From Shewanella algicola (lineage in GTDB: Bacteria; Pseudomonadota; Gammaproteobacteria; Enterobacterales; Shewanellaceae): a DNA stretch of 64,000 nucleotides. Shown in pieces: positions 9,415-19,142 of this stretch; position 1 is the first letter of the stretch, and each line of letters opens with the position of its first letter. Made by a program: the position numbers and the translations under genes. The stretch covers positions 17,253 to 81,252 of the forward strand of contig NZ_BMQI01000020.1 in assembly GCF_014648035.1 (NCBI RefSeq), in the 5' to 3' direction. The notes under the pieces are model-generated. The model was not told where the DNA came from. It saw only the letters and a list, made by a program, of their open reading frames with translations, and searched no databases.

Positions 9415-11865
9415 TTACTGGAAGCTTAAGCTCCAGGTATCAATATAACCAGTATCTCGGTTCGCATTATCAACCGCTTTGAGTGTCCACACGCCACTAG
9501 ACTCTATACCCGTCATGTTTGCGCTGTAAGTTTGGCTAATATTGTCGGTTGAGCCTCCGGTATTGTTATGCAGCACCACTGTTTGACCACTTGGGCTGCT
9601 CAATTGGACTTTCAAATCACCGATATAGGTGTGAATGACCCCGAGTGACACCGACACTGTGCCTGAATCACCTGTACGAGAGACCGTGATTGGACTGGTG
9701 ATCCCTGTGGTATTGTTATCTGGAATCGAGTAGTTATTAGTGTTGGTGTAGGTTGCTACGCCGCCAGTGCCTGTGCCACTTCCTGAGCCCGAAGCGGTAT
9801 AGTTGGCCACTAAACTTACGCCACTAAATGCACTGTAACCTTGTACCATCACGTAATATGTACCAGATTGTGCAGTAGCGATTGGGCAAGATTCAGCGTT
9901 ACCACTTTTCCATGGACGGCAATCGTAGCTGCTGGTCGTCGGAGATGCGCCATATTGAACATATAAGTCAGCATCACCCGTGCCGCCACTCATGGTAAAG
10001 CTTAAGTTTGTGGCGCCTGCTGGTACGTCTAATGAATAGTAAAGTTCATCATTTTTAGCACCGACGAGACCAGTCTTAGCAACTCCATTTTCAAGGGCGC
10101 TATCACCGCTGCCGCTTCCTGGATCGGTTGGGCCTGAACAAGACTCATCTAAGTAGGCTTTAGCCGCAGTTGCGTTCACCATACCAAAGCCTGTTTGATT
10201 ATCACGTCCAGCCACATTTAAATCATCGGCTGTTGCATTAAGCGCAGCACGTACTTCTGCGGCACTACATTCTGGGTGATAACTCCACACCAATGTTGCT
10301 ACACCCGACACGTGCGGTGTCGCCATTGACGTGCCGTTATAGTATTCATAATCTTGGTTGCCCAAGTTACTCACAGTGGCAGATTGGCCTATTCTAGCCT
10401 GGAGGGCTAAACCGGTTGCACGGTCTACCGACATTGATGGAATTGTGATTTCACTATTGGCATCGACTAAAAATGGGTTTTGTAACCCAGGTAAGGCGCT
10501 ATTACTGTACACAATGACCCCGCTTGCACCAGCAGTATTACAGGCTTTAACGGCGTTAATTTCAGGGTAGCTTGAACCTTGGTTTCCGACACGTTCTACT
10601 AAACAGATTTTATTGCTCATGTTGCCACAATTAAAGCTTGTACCATTAACCGTACATTCAGCTAACGCTGCTGTAGCCGATGCATTGATAGGGTCGGCGG
10701 TATAACTGCTGCCAGACGGTGTTAAGCGGTTATGGGGTACAACGCCGCTGTTAAAATACGATTGCCCTGTAATGGTAATATCTGCAGTGCGGCCTTCGCC
10801 CACGGTCACTGTCGATAAAATGGCTTCACCAGGGCCTGAAATTTCAACTTGATCGGTATATTGCGAAAATGCGGCATGGTCACGGTTGCTGTCTACAGCC
10901 GCCACAGACATCACGCTGTCGTATGATGCCGGGTAACTATAACTGTTGTCGCCTGCATTACCGGCCGCAGCAATTAATAATACGCCGTTGTTATAATGGC
11001 TATTTAAGGCATTACGCTCGGTGGTCGTTGAGCCACTGCCGCCTAAGCTCATGGTGACGACATTCGCGTTGCCAGAGTTGACACAGGTATCGATAGCCGC
11101 AACCAGTGATGAAGAGTAACCCCAACCGGCTTCGTTAAACACTTTAACAACATGAATATTGGCATTTTGGTTTGGCATTACACCCACAACGCCTTCATTG
11201 TTAGCAATTGCTGCAATGGTGCCTGCTACGTGAGTACCATGGGCATTATTATTGCCCGGCTGATACCAATTACCTGTGCCAGAGTTGTTGGTTCCGGTGA
11301 CATTGTTACCGCTTAAGTCGTTGTGACTGCGATCGTAGCCTGAATCAATGATACAAATGCTGCGATTACCTGTTTGACTGTCGCTAAGCACGGTTGCACC
11401 AACATAGGTTTGACCCCAAGGCGTCGTTTCAGCCATGAGTCGACGGGGTAAGTCTTCTTCAACGTATTCCACATCTTGACGAAGGCGCAGTGCTCTAATT
11501 GAGCGGTTATCTAGCTTAGTTGAATAACTATTGCTGCGGCCAATGCGCTTCATTTCGCGTGCTTGAACACTATTAAGTGCTCTAAAGTGGCTATACACTT
11601 CATTAGTGCGTGGTTGGTAATCCATGCTACTTGCATCGTTTACCTGGTTAACACTTTGGCTTGTCGCCAGATCATTGATGACCTGAGCGGCATTATCGTT
11701 TCTAAACTTAACGATATAACGTTTTGGTAGTGGAGACTGTTGCTCAACTTGTTGATTATTTGATGAAAGTGCAACAGAAGCCGGTGCGGCATTCACGTGG
11801 GTTGAAATCGCTAACGCGAGGGCTGTCATGCTAAGCATGGCAGTCGTTTTCTGATTGTTTTTCAT
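9415..11865 (-). CDS. Secreted S8 subtilisin-like serine protease
   Basis: An extracellular endopeptidase precursor of 816 residues. Order: signal peptide (MKNNQKTTAMLSMTALALA...), an I9 inhibitor-type propeptide starting LPKRYIVKF, a subtilase domain with the triad in IIDSGYD (about 171), HGTHVAGT (about 208) and GTSMATPH (about 511), a PA insert between His and Ser, a PPC domain (about 590-690), and a C-terminal P/proprotein-convertase beta domain ending at the last residue. An ATG 12 bases upstream is possible, but GGAAG fits the ATG at 11865. Type II secretion is likely by analogy. A single-gene unit. Confidence 0.93.
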   Translation of the reverse strand: MKNNQKTTAMLSMTALALAISTHVNAAPASVALSSNNQQVEQQSPLPKRYIVKFRNDNAAQVINDLATSQSVNQVNDASSMDYQPRTNEVYSHFRALNSVQAREMKRIGRSNSYSTKLDNRSIRALRLRQDVEYVEEDLPRRLMAETTPWGQTYVGATVLSDSQTGNRSICIIDSGYDRSHNDLSGNNVTGTNNSGTGNWYQPGNNNAHGTHVAGTIAAIANNEGVVGVMPNQNANIHVVKVFNEAGWGYSSSLVAAIDTCVNSGNANVVTMSLGGSGSTTTERNALNSHYNNGVLLIAAAGNAGDNSYSYPASYDSVMSVAAVDSNRDHAAFSQYTDQVEISGPGEAILSTVTVGEGRTADITITGQSYFNSGVVPHNRLTPSGSSYTADPINASATAALAECTVNGTSFNCGNMSNKICLVERVGNQGSSYPEINAVKACNTAGASGVIVYSNSALPGLQNPFLVDANSEITIPSMSVDRATGLALQARIGQSATVSNLGNQDYEYYNGTSMATPHVSGVATLVWSYHPECSAAEVRAALNATADDLNVAGRDNQTGFGMVNATAAKAYLDESCSGPTDPGSGSGDSALENGVAKTGLVGAKNDELYYSLDVPAGATNLSFTMSGGTGDADLYVQYGASPTTSSYDCRPWKSGNAESCPIATAQSGTYYVMVQGYSAFSGVSLVANYTASGSGSGTGTGGVATYTNTNNYSIPDNNTTGITSPITVSRTGDSGTVSVSLGVIHTYIGDLKVQLSSPSGQTVVLHNNTGGSTDNISQTYSANMTGIESSGVWTLKAVDNANRDTGYIDTWSLSFQ

Positions 11866-12284
11866 TTTATCTTCCATGTTATCAGGGTTAATTTTTGTCT
11901 TTCTAATTATGTTTTAGCGCTAAACGCGATTTGTTTAGCAAAATAAAATGTAATCAAAAAATAACCACATGTAAATAAATTGTTAACATTTGTTGTTTTT
12001 GAACAAATGATACGACCTGCTGGTTTTGAATTTATATTATTAATTAATGAATTAGTATTCTTGTTTGGTTGGGCGTTTATTGTTCAAAAGTAGGGGGGTT
12101 TAAAGTGTTTTTTGATGAAAGCGCTTTATGATTGTAGAGAGGTTAAGCAGGGTTTATGCGGTTAAAAAATAATCGCTCTAGCTTTGGGTTTTGACGGATA
12201 TAAATAAGGATTTTGATTAAATGGATGCTCAAGAAAAAGCGCTCTGAGCATCCATTTTAAATAAGTTGGTGTTTGTCGCAAAAT
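11866..12284. other. Intergenic region upstream of the subtilase gene
   Basis: About 400 AT-rich bases with no credible gene on either strand. It holds the leader and promoter region of the protease gene (not resolved precisely) and, at the other end, the hairpin that follows the minus-strand rhodanese gene. Confidence 0.5.
12219..12257 (-). terminator. Hairpin after the RND-rhodanese operon
   Basis: A perfect 12-bp inverted repeat (AAATGGATGCTC, 12219-12230 and 12246-12257) with a 15-base loop, 27 bases after the rhodanese stop. The T tract on the minus strand is short, so termination is likely but not certain. Confidence 0.55.
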
Positions 12285-12662
12285 TTAACGCGCTGACATA
12301 AGTGTGTTCAAACCACCTGCATCGTATGTATTGTTGTAACCTTGTTCAATTAGTGAAGCTTGAGCAAGGCTGCTACGACGACCGCTTCGACAATACAGCA
12401 CCACTTCAGTATCTTTGTTGAGATTGAGCTTGGCTAATTGTGGAACGATAGTATCAAACGGAATATTAATTGCACCTTTAATATGACCCGCAGCGAACTC
12501 TTCAGGGGTACGTACATCAATTAGCGTCGCGTTAGCATTAATTTTTTGCCACGCAATATCAGGTTGCTGTTCTGTTGCCATTGATGGCATAGCGCACAAC
12601 GATGACAATAATATTAAGCACGTTAATATGGGCTTTATTATGTTAATGGATTTATTTAACAC
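12285..12662 (-). CDS. Periplasmic rhodanese-like protein
   Basis: A 125-residue exported single-domain rhodanese similar in plan to PspE. The GTG start is preceded by AAGGA at the right distance. A signal peptide covers about residues 1-29 (IIKPILTCLILLSSLCAMPSMA). The active loop is YCRSGRRSS, with Cys near residue 91, after LIDVRTPEEFAAGHIKGAINIP. It is the last gene of a minus-strand run MFP-RND-DUF2892-rhodanese. In E. coli YgaP a rhodanese and a DUF2892 membrane hairpin are one protein; here they are separate neighbours. Confidence 0.88.
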   Translation of the reverse strand: MLNKSINIIKPILTCLILLSSLCAMPSMATEQQPDIAWQKINANATLIDVRTPEEFAAGHIKGAINIPFDTIVPQLAKLNLNKDTEVVLYCRSGRRSSLAQASLIEQGYNNTYDAGGLNTLMSAR

Positions 12663-12698
12663 CTTGAGTTCCTTTTTAATTGGGGCCCTGGCTTACTC

Positions 12699-12911
12699 TT
12701 ATTTGCCTAAGGCTATTTCTGCTGCTGTTTTAAGGCCTAGTTTTTTCATCACTATAGCTGCAGGGCAGAAACCTGTAAATGCACTTTGGAATAGATTCGC
12801 GCCAACAAATACGGTTAGCCAGATAAAATGTTGACTCACGGTTGCCGTAAGCACTAAAGACAACAAAATCATAAAGCCAGCAAAGGCCATAACGCTTCTT
12901 TCTAATGACAT
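12699..12911 (-). CDS. DUF2892 two-helix membrane protein (YgaP membrane-half type)
   Basis: A 70-residue inner-membrane protein of the DUF2892 family with two hydrophobic helices (VMAFAGFMILLSLVL and FIWLTVFVGANLFQSAF) joined by a short turn, then the family's CPAAIVMKKLG tail with a conserved cysteine. The frame opens at 12953, but AGGAG with a 6-base gap selects the ATG at 12911 (MSLERSVMAFAG). It lies between the RND pump and the rhodanese gene, so it is probably co-transcribed with both. Confidence 0.88.
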   Translation of the reverse strand: MSLERSVMAFAGFMILLSLVLTATVSQHFIWLTVFVGANLFQSAFTGFCPAAIVMKKLGLKTAAEIALGK

Positions 12912-12956
12912 ATCGAGCTCCTTTGGGCTTGTGCCCAGTAAAATATCAATCATTGA

Positions 12957-15900
12957 TTAATGTGTTTTAGCTGTCATCTTGGTCTTCATGACCGTGTAGT
13001 ACAGCACTGGAATAACGATTAACGTTAAAATTGTTGAGATAAAAATCCCGAAAATTAAGCTGATGGCTAAGCCATTAAAAATGGGGTCATCAATAATAAA
13101 CATTGCACCTATCATGGCTGCTAAAGCCGTTAACATGATGGGTTTAGCGCGAACAGCCCCTGAGTGAATGACGGCTTGTTCAAACGGCACGCCAGCAGCA
13201 GTTTGATGGTTTATAAAATCGACCAGTAATATCGAGTTTCGAACAATAATCCCGGCAAGTGCAATCATCCCAATCATCGAGGGCGCGGTAAATTGTGCTC
13301 CTAACAACGCATGCCCTGGCATAACACCAATGATTGTTAATGGAATAGGCGCCATAATGATTAAGGGCACGATGTAGGATTTAAATTGACCAACAACAAG
13401 AAGGTAAATGGCTATCATGCCAACGGCATAAGCGATGCCCATGTCTCTAAAGGTTTCGTAGGTGATCTTCCATTCGCCATCCCATAAAATGGCCACATCG
13501 GTTAACCCGTCTGGCTGATCGACAAAACGTTGAACGATAGGGTAGGCTAATTCACCTTGCTCGGTTTCATGGTTAATTTGGCTGACCATGTCGAACATGC
13601 CATATAATGGACTCCCGGTTGGGCCCGCCATATCCGCAACAACCATGATCATAGGTACCATGTTTTTATGCACTATTGGCGCATTGATGGTTTGTTGCTT
13701 CACTTGTACTAAGTCAGCCAGGGCAATTTGTGCCCCGGTTTGGTTTGGTAAACGTAATTGCAATACCTGTTGTAAATCGACCTTTGCCGCCTCTGCAACT
13801 TGTAAACGGATTGGTGTTGGGTATTTACGTTCTTCAAGGTGCAAATAACTGGCATCGTTGCCATTTACGGCACTATTGATGGCATTAATGATGCTGCGAT
13901 AAGACACACCAAGTAAGCGGGCTTTATTGCGGTCAATATTGACTTGCCATTGCTGTTGTTGCGCAGGTAAAAAGATATCTACATCAACAACGTAATCAGT
14001 ATTGTTAAAACGCTGTTGTAAATCGTTTGCGGCTTGTTCGCGCAGCGCTGTTGTTGGAGCATAGACTTCGGCAACAATCGGTGACCACACAGGTGGCCCA
14101 GGTGGTACCTCAACAATTTTAACGTTGGCTTGGTATTGTAAGGCAATACGTTGCAAAGGTTCACGCACCGATGATGCTATCGAGTGGCTGTCGCGATCAC
14201 GGTGTTTTTTATCGACTAAGTTAACTTGAATGTCACCTAATTCTTGGCTGCTTCTTAAAAAGTAATGTCTTACCAGGCCATTAAAGTTCATTGGAGCATG
14301 GGTGCCCGCATAGAGCTGAATATGCTCAATTTCTTCAACGGTTGTAAGGTATTGACTTAAATCTTGCAGTACACGCTGTGTTTGCTCAACAGGTGTGCCT
14401 TCAGGCATGTCTACCATCACCTGAAACTCAGATTTATTATCAAATGGCAGCATTTTTAGCACTACCGCTTGAAAGACCGGTAAGGCTACGGCAAATGCAA
14501 TGAGCAACATAATGCCAAGCGCTAAGCCTTTACGTGCTTTTGATGCATGTTCACCGATTAAAAATGGGCTCATTAATGTTGTAAAAAAGCGAGTTAGCGC
14601 TGTTTCTGGTTCGGTATGAGGTTCGCTATTACTGTGATGTTTATGCTCTTTGAGTAAATGGCCGCTTAACCATGGCGTCATAATAAAGGCAATTAACAGC
14701 GAAATTAGCATCCCCATGCTGGCATTAATGGGAATAGGGCTCATGTAAGGCCCCATTAGTCCGGATACAAATGCCATTGGCAACAACGCTGCAATAACCG
14801 TAAAGGTTGCTAAAATGGTGGGGCCGCCCACTTCATCAACTGCACCAGGGATAAGCTCAATCATGGGTTTATTGCTTAACGCCATATGTCGGTGGATATT
14901 TTCAACCACCACAATGGCATCGTCGACCAAAATACCTATCGAAAAGATCAGCGCAAACAATGAAATTCGGTTTAAGGTAAAGCCCCACGCCCATGAGGCA
15001 AATAAAGTAATTGCCAGTGTAATGATAATGGCGATACCCACTACCGCCGATTCACGTACTCCCATTGTAAACAGCACTAACAGCACCACGGCAGAGGTCG
15101 CAAAGATCAATTTGAAAATAAGGGTATTGGATTTGTCGCCGGCAGTTTGGCCATAGTTGCGTGAAATCGCGACGTTCACATTGTCTGGGATCAGCACATT
15201 GTTGGCCGCTGCAACTTTAGCTAACACGGCATCGGCGATATCAACTGCATTTTCGCCCGCTTGTTTGCCTATCGCAATGGTCACTGCAGGGTAACTACCT
15301 TGTTGATTAACATGCCAAACGCTTTGTTTAGGAATATCGCTTTGTAATTGAATATCGGCAATGTCAGATAAATACACCACACCAGCAGCGCCTGTGGTGG
15401 TGTCTGAGTTAACTTTGATTAATAGGTTTTTGACATCATCAAGATTACGTAAAAATTGCCCAGTTTGTAGTTTGATTTCTTGGTTGTATTGAGTCATTGA
15501 CCCTAAGGCCGAGGTTTGATTGTTGTCTTGCAGTGCATCACTGATATCCGTAAATGTTACCGAATAACTGTTCATTTTGATTGGATCTAAACGCACGTTG
15601 AGCACTAACTCATGCCCACCTTGGCTATAAATCTCTCGAGTACCAGGAATACGCTTTAATTCAGTTTCGAGTACTGATGACACAGAGGTTAACTGTTCTG
15701 CAGTTATACTCGGGTCGCTTGACCACAAAGTCAGTCCGACAATCGGTACATCATCAATACCACGAGGTTTGATAAGTGGTTCGCCTATTCCGGCGGCGTA
15801 GTTAAATTTATCGCTATTTGAATACAGCTGGTTATAGAGATTAACCACCGCTTCATCACGTGGTACGCCTACGTCAAAGATAGCAATAATCAAGGCGCCG

Positions 15901-16196
15901 TCGGGTTGAGAAAAAGAATACAGGGTGTCGATGCCTTTAATTTCAGAAATAATTTGTTCTGCAGGTAAAGTGACTTGGTTTTCGACTTCTGTTGGTGTTG
16001 CGCCAGGGTAAGGAATAAACACGTCGGCAAAAGTCACATCAATTTGTGGCTCTTCTTCTTTTGGGGTAATGATCACCGCAAATATACCGAGTAGTATGCC
16101 TAATATGGCTAATAACGGTGTGATCGCACTATTTTGAAAGGCACTGGCTATACGGCCCGAAATCCCTAAACGAGTTGAGCGTTCTGCAGGAGACAT
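12957..16196 (-). CDS. RND efflux transporter, inner-membrane pump
   Basis: A 1,079-residue proton-driven RND permease of the AcrB/HAE1 superfamily. The N-terminal helix is followed by FIPYPGATPTEVENQVTLPAE, the first porter domain, a membrane block with IGILVDDAIVVVENIHRHM (the family's acidic relay segment), a second porter domain, and a matching C-terminal block with GIIVRNSILLVDFINH. It starts 4 bases after the periplasmic adaptor gene and shares its ribosome site. No outer-membrane factor is encoded here, so a TolC-like channel from elsewhere is expected. Substrate cannot be assigned. Confidence 0.95.
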   Translation of the reverse strand: MSPAERSTRLGISGRIASAFQNSAITPLLAILGILLGIFAVIITPKEEEPQIDVTFADVFIPYPGATPTEVENQVTLPAEQIISEIKGIDTLYSFSQPDGALIIAIFDVGVPRDEAVVNLYNQLYSNSDKFNYAAGIGEPLIKPRGIDDVPIVGLTLWSSDPSITAEQLTSVSSVLETELKRIPGTREIYSQGGHELVLNVRLDPIKMNSYSVTFTDISDALQDNNQTSALGSMTQYNQEIKLQTGQFLRNLDDVKNLLIKVNSDTTTGAAGVVYLSDIADIQLQSDIPKQSVWHVNQQGSYPAVTIAIGKQAGENAVDIADAVLAKVAAANNVLIPDNVNVAISRNYGQTAGDKSNTLIFKLIFATSAVVLLVLFTMGVRESAVVGIAIIITLAITLFASWAWGFTLNRISLFALIFSIGILVDDAIVVVENIHRHMALSNKPMIELIPGAVDEVGGPTILATFTVIAALLPMAFVSGLMGPYMSPIPINASMGMLISLLIAFIMTPWLSGHLLKEHKHHSNSEPHTEPETALTRFFTTLMSPFLIGEHASKARKGLALGIMLLIAFAVALPVFQAVVLKMLPFDNKSEFQVMVDMPEGTPVEQTQRVLQDLSQYLTTVEEIEHIQLYAGTHAPMNFNGLVRHYFLRSSQELGDIQVNLVDKKHRDRDSHSIASSVREPLQRIALQYQANVKIVEVPPGPPVWSPIVAEVYAPTTALREQAANDLQQRFNNTDYVVDVDIFLPAQQQQWQVNIDRNKARLLGVSYRSIINAINSAVNGNDASYLHLEERKYPTPIRLQVAEAAKVDLQQVLQLRLPNQTGAQIALADLVQVKQQTINAPIVHKNMVPMIMVVADMAGPTGSPLYGMFDMVSQINHETEQGELAYPIVQRFVDQPDGLTDVAILWDGEWKITYETFRDMGIAYAVGMIAIYLLVVGQFKSYIVPLIIMAPIPLTIIGVMPGHALLGAQFTAPSMIGMIALAGIIVRNSILLVDFINHQTAAGVPFEQAVIHSGAVRAKPIMLTALAAMIGAMFIIDDPIFNGLAISLIFGIFISTILTLIVIPVLYYTVMKTKMTAKTH

Positions 16197-16199
16197 AAG

Positions 16200-17252
16200 T
16201 TACTCCTTCGCTTTAGCGGCACGGCTACGTATTAAATACTGCGCGGCGTCTAGAATAACTTCATCACCTGGCATTAAGCCTGATAATACTTCTATTTGTT
16301 GTTTTTGTTTGTCGATAAAACCAAGGCGAACTTGATTAAGCACTATTTTGTCAGCACTTTTTCGGTATACAGAATTGAGGTCGCCTACTTGATGAAGCGC
16401 AGATAATGGGACAAATAAACTCGGCTTACTGGTTTGTTCAGCAATGACTTTTACCCATTGGCCAACCTGTAAATCAGTATTGTTGTGATAAGTAAAATTA
16501 ACCCGAACAGTATGACTGTGGGTTTGTGGGTCGGCAAAATTAAACGGATTAATGTCTGTCGCTGAAATCATCTGGCCATTAGCTAGCAAAATGTTGACTT
16601 TATCTAGCTGTTGTAAGGTGACTAAATCTTGCTGGGGTATTTGAAATACTGCTCGAAGATGTTCATTATCGTAGCCAGAAAACAACGCCTGGCCATAAGA
16701 AATGGTTTCACCTTGCTCAACAAAGCGTTGGGTCATGCGGCCACTAAAGGGGGCGCTTACAATGGTATAGTTGAGGTTTTCTTTAGCTTTTATGAGTTGC
16801 GCTTTAGCAGCGCTAACCGCTTGCGTCGATGTTTTGGCTTCGGCTGTTGCTTCATCCATTGCCCCTTTTGAAATAGCCCCTTTGGGAAACAATTCTTTAT
16901 AACGAATAAATTGCGCCTGAGCTTCATTATTAACCGCTTCTGCTCTGGCGAGTTCAGCCTCCGCCCCTGCAAGTTCAGCGCCTTGTTCTTTATTGGTGAT
17001 TTCCAATAGCGCACTACCGTGAGGCACTAGGTCATTCACGTCGTGATTGATATTGATAATACGCCCAGAGGTTTGTGCTGACACGGTCGCGGCTTTTGTA
17101 GCCTCTACTTTTGCGTCAAATACCCGCGGTTGAGCATAGGTTGTATATGCCAGTGTGACAGTGTCAAATTGAGGTTCGGCAGCAAATAGCGGTACTGAGG
17201 TTACAGTACAAAATGCACAAAATAATGATAGAGAAGCGAATAAGCGAGACAT
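16200..17252 (-). CDS. RND efflux periplasmic adaptor (membrane fusion protein)
   Basis: A 350-residue exported adaptor linking the RND pump to an outer-membrane channel. It has a signal peptide (LFASLSLFCAFCTVTSVPLFA), a lipoyl/hairpin region (SGRIININHDVNDLVPHGSALLEI), a coiled-coil hairpin about residues 90-150 rich in Ala, Glu and Lys, and beta-barrel and membrane-proximal domains. No lipobox cysteine is apparent, so it is probably anchored by partners rather than lipid. First gene of the four-gene efflux operon. Confidence 0.92.
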   Translation of the reverse strand: MSRLFASLSLFCAFCTVTSVPLFAAEPQFDTVTLAYTTYAQPRVFDAKVEATKAATVSAQTSGRIININHDVNDLVPHGSALLEITNKEQGAELAGAEAELARAEAVNNEAQAQFIRYKELFPKGAISKGAMDEATAEAKTSTQAVSAAKAQLIKAKENLNYTIVSAPFSGRMTQRFVEQGETISYGQALFSGYDNEHLRAVFQIPQQDLVTLQQLDKVNILLANGQMISATDINPFNFADPQTHSHTVRVNFTYHNNTDLQVGQWVKVIAEQTSKPSLFVPLSALHQVGDLNSVYRKSADKIVLNQVRLGFIDKQKQQIEVLSGLMPGDEVILDAAQYLIRSRAAKAKE

Positions 17253-17352
17253 AATAACAGCACCTATATAAAGTCTATAAGAAAATTCTAATGGACTTTG
17301 GTTTTTTACGCAATAGCGCTGTAGAAAAAATTTTATAAATTATAACTTTTAG

Positions 17353-17385
17353 GTATAAAAAAACCGCCCAGAGCAAGGCGGTTTT
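17353..17385 (-). terminator. Terminator after fadL
   Basis: Arms AAAACCGCC (17360-17368) and GGCGGTTTT (17377-17385) form a 9-bp stem; on the minus strand the hairpin is followed by a run of seven T residues. It lies 67 bases after the fadL stop and before the efflux operon. Confidence 0.85.
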
Positions 17386-17451
17386 GTTAAAACAGGATAA
17401 CGTTATAAGCAGACGTATTGTGTACGGCTTTTAACGCTATGAAGTTAAAGT

Positions 17452-18735
17452 TTAAAAGCTGTAGTTATACTGTAGTGAGTAATAAACGGCATTAGAGCGA
17501 GTTTGCGCTGAAATCTCACTGTCTAACCCGGTGACCATAGGTAAGATTGCGCTGTCTTCTAATACGGTTACATCTTCACCGCGGACAAATGCAATACCAA
17601 AATCTACGCTAGATTTGTTGGTTAAATCGTAAGTTGCACCCGCGGTATACCAAGTACGGTCTGAATCTGGAATGGATAACGAAGAGTGCTCATCTACAAC
17701 GCCTTCATCACTGGCAATACCTGCTCGCAAAGTCCAATCTTCTGATAAGTTATAAGTCGCCCCTAAACTTAAGAACCAAGAGTCTTTCCAGTGGTATTCT
17801 TTTAAGTCAGCTTTTGCCACACCATTATCACCGTCAATGACTTCGATTCGGTCAAACTTACTCCAGTTGGTCCACTGCGCAGTGTAGTGCAGGGCAAAGG
17901 TATCGGTTAGCTGGTGGAAACCGGCAAACTGAGCAATATCAGCAATAGGGATATCAATTTCGTTGTATTCAGAATAAGCATAATTTACATCACCTTTAGC
18001 GGTTAATGTTGGACTTAAACGGTAGCTTAAGCCAAAACGATTATCTTGATCCATTTCATATACAACACCCGCAATACCACCTAGTGCCCAACCATCGGCT
18101 TCAACATCAACAATACTGCCTATTTGTGGGTTTTCGGTGGTACGGGTTAAGGTGCCGCTGCCATAAACAGCATCAATACCTAGACCTAAGCTCCATTGCT
18201 CGTTAATACGATACGACACACTGGTGTTTAAGTTCACGGTAATGACTTCGGTGTTACCCAATAAGTCTACCGGCGTTGGTAATGGAACGTCGTTGCCACC
18301 CACGGTTGGGGTCCTGTCGGCTAATGCCGTTAAATCTGTGCCTGTGCCATAATTGCTGAATGCGGCAACACCAAAGGCCCATTTATCATCGATTGGGTTA
18401 ATATAATAAAAGTTGGGGATCACTTTTGATTCTGCGGCATCGTGCTCACTGCCATAATCAACATTCTGGCCACCATATGAGCCTGTGACTTCAGAAACTG
18501 ACACATCGATGTCGGCATAAACCACACCTAAAGATAATGATGTTTCATCAAATAAAGCCATTGCTGCTGGGTTACGTGATAATACCGATGCATTGTCTGC
18601 AATCACAGCTTCGCCAGCCATTGCACGGCCAATACCAGTAGCTGATTGACTATTTAATTGAAAACCCGCTGCTGATGCTTGTGCACTGGCGAGTAATACC
18701 GCAGATGCTAATAAAGTCTTGTTGAACTTGTTCAT
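17452..18735 (-). CDS. fadL: Outer-membrane long-chain fatty acid transporter FadL family
   Basis: A 427-residue outer-membrane beta-barrel of the OmpP1/FadL/TodX family that lets long-chain fatty acids enter. After a signal peptide (KTLLASAVLLASAQASA) comes the family's N-terminal plug AGFQLNSQSATGIGRAMAGEAV and the NPAAMALF segment; the barrel ends in YSLQYNYSF with a C-terminal Phe. The frame is open back to 18840, but the signal peptide begins at 18735 with GGGA upstream. Together with fadIJ in this window it indicates fatty acid use. A FadR-like site lies about 100 bases upstream. Confidence 0.9.
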   Translation of the reverse strand: MNKFNKTLLASAVLLASAQASAAGFQLNSQSATGIGRAMAGEAVIADNASVLSRNPAAMALFDETSLSLGVVYADIDVSVSEVTGSYGGQNVDYGSEHDAAESKVIPNFYYINPIDDKWAFGVAAFSNYGTGTDLTALADRTPTVGGNDVPLPTPVDLLGNTEVITVNLNTSVSYRINEQWSLGLGIDAVYGSGTLTRTTENPQIGSIVDVEADGWALGGIAGVVYEMDQDNRFGLSYRLSPTLTAKGDVNYAYSEYNEIDIPIADIAQFAGFHQLTDTFALHYTAQWTNWSKFDRIEVIDGDNGVAKADLKEYHWKDSWFLSLGATYNLSEDWTLRAGIASDEGVVDEHSSLSIPDSDRTWYTAGATYDLTNKSSVDFGIAFVRGEDVTVLEDSAILPMVTGLDSEISAQTRSNAVYYSLQYNYSF

Positions 18736-18835
18736 TATATTTTCCCATTTATTATTTCCATGACGTACAAGTGTTAACTCGTATGACCACTCATGGCTTA
18801 TAGTCTGGGGCATCTTAGGTAAGTGACCACCATGT

Positions 18836-18852
18836 AACAACTCCGACCAGAT
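18836..18852. promoter_or_regulatory. Possible FadR operator upstream of fadL
   Basis: AACAACTCCGACCAGAT matches the FadR operator pattern AACTGGTCNGACCAGTT well in one half (GACCAG) and poorly in the other. The position, about 100 bases before the fadL start, fits known FadR control of fadL in gammaproteobacteria. Tentative. Confidence 0.35.
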
Positions 18853-19142
18853 GTTAGTTGTTGTTAATATTACGTTAATTTAGCTTTGCGTGAATGATGT
18901 AGGTGTTTGAAAGCATTGTGGTATATGTGATTTGTTGTTAGTAATAGCTTAATGAACTCAATGAGTTAATGTTTATTAATATGTTGTTTTTAAACCATAG
19001 AGCACGAAAAAATCATCTAATGTGATATTAGGCCAAGCGCAGAGAATATAATGATAAAGCCGCACATAACCTTAAATAATTTAAGGTTATGTGACAGTTG
19101 TAAGCTGAAAGTTATGTTATCAGCTTAACAAGGCTTAAGGTT
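18853..19142. other. Intergenic region fadL to putP
   Basis: No gene seen. It contains a perfect 14-bp inverted repeat (CACATAACCTTAAA, 19063-19076 and 19080-19093) with a TAA loop, about 50 bases after the minus-strand putP stop; without a clear T tract it is a moderate terminator candidate. Confidence 0.55.
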
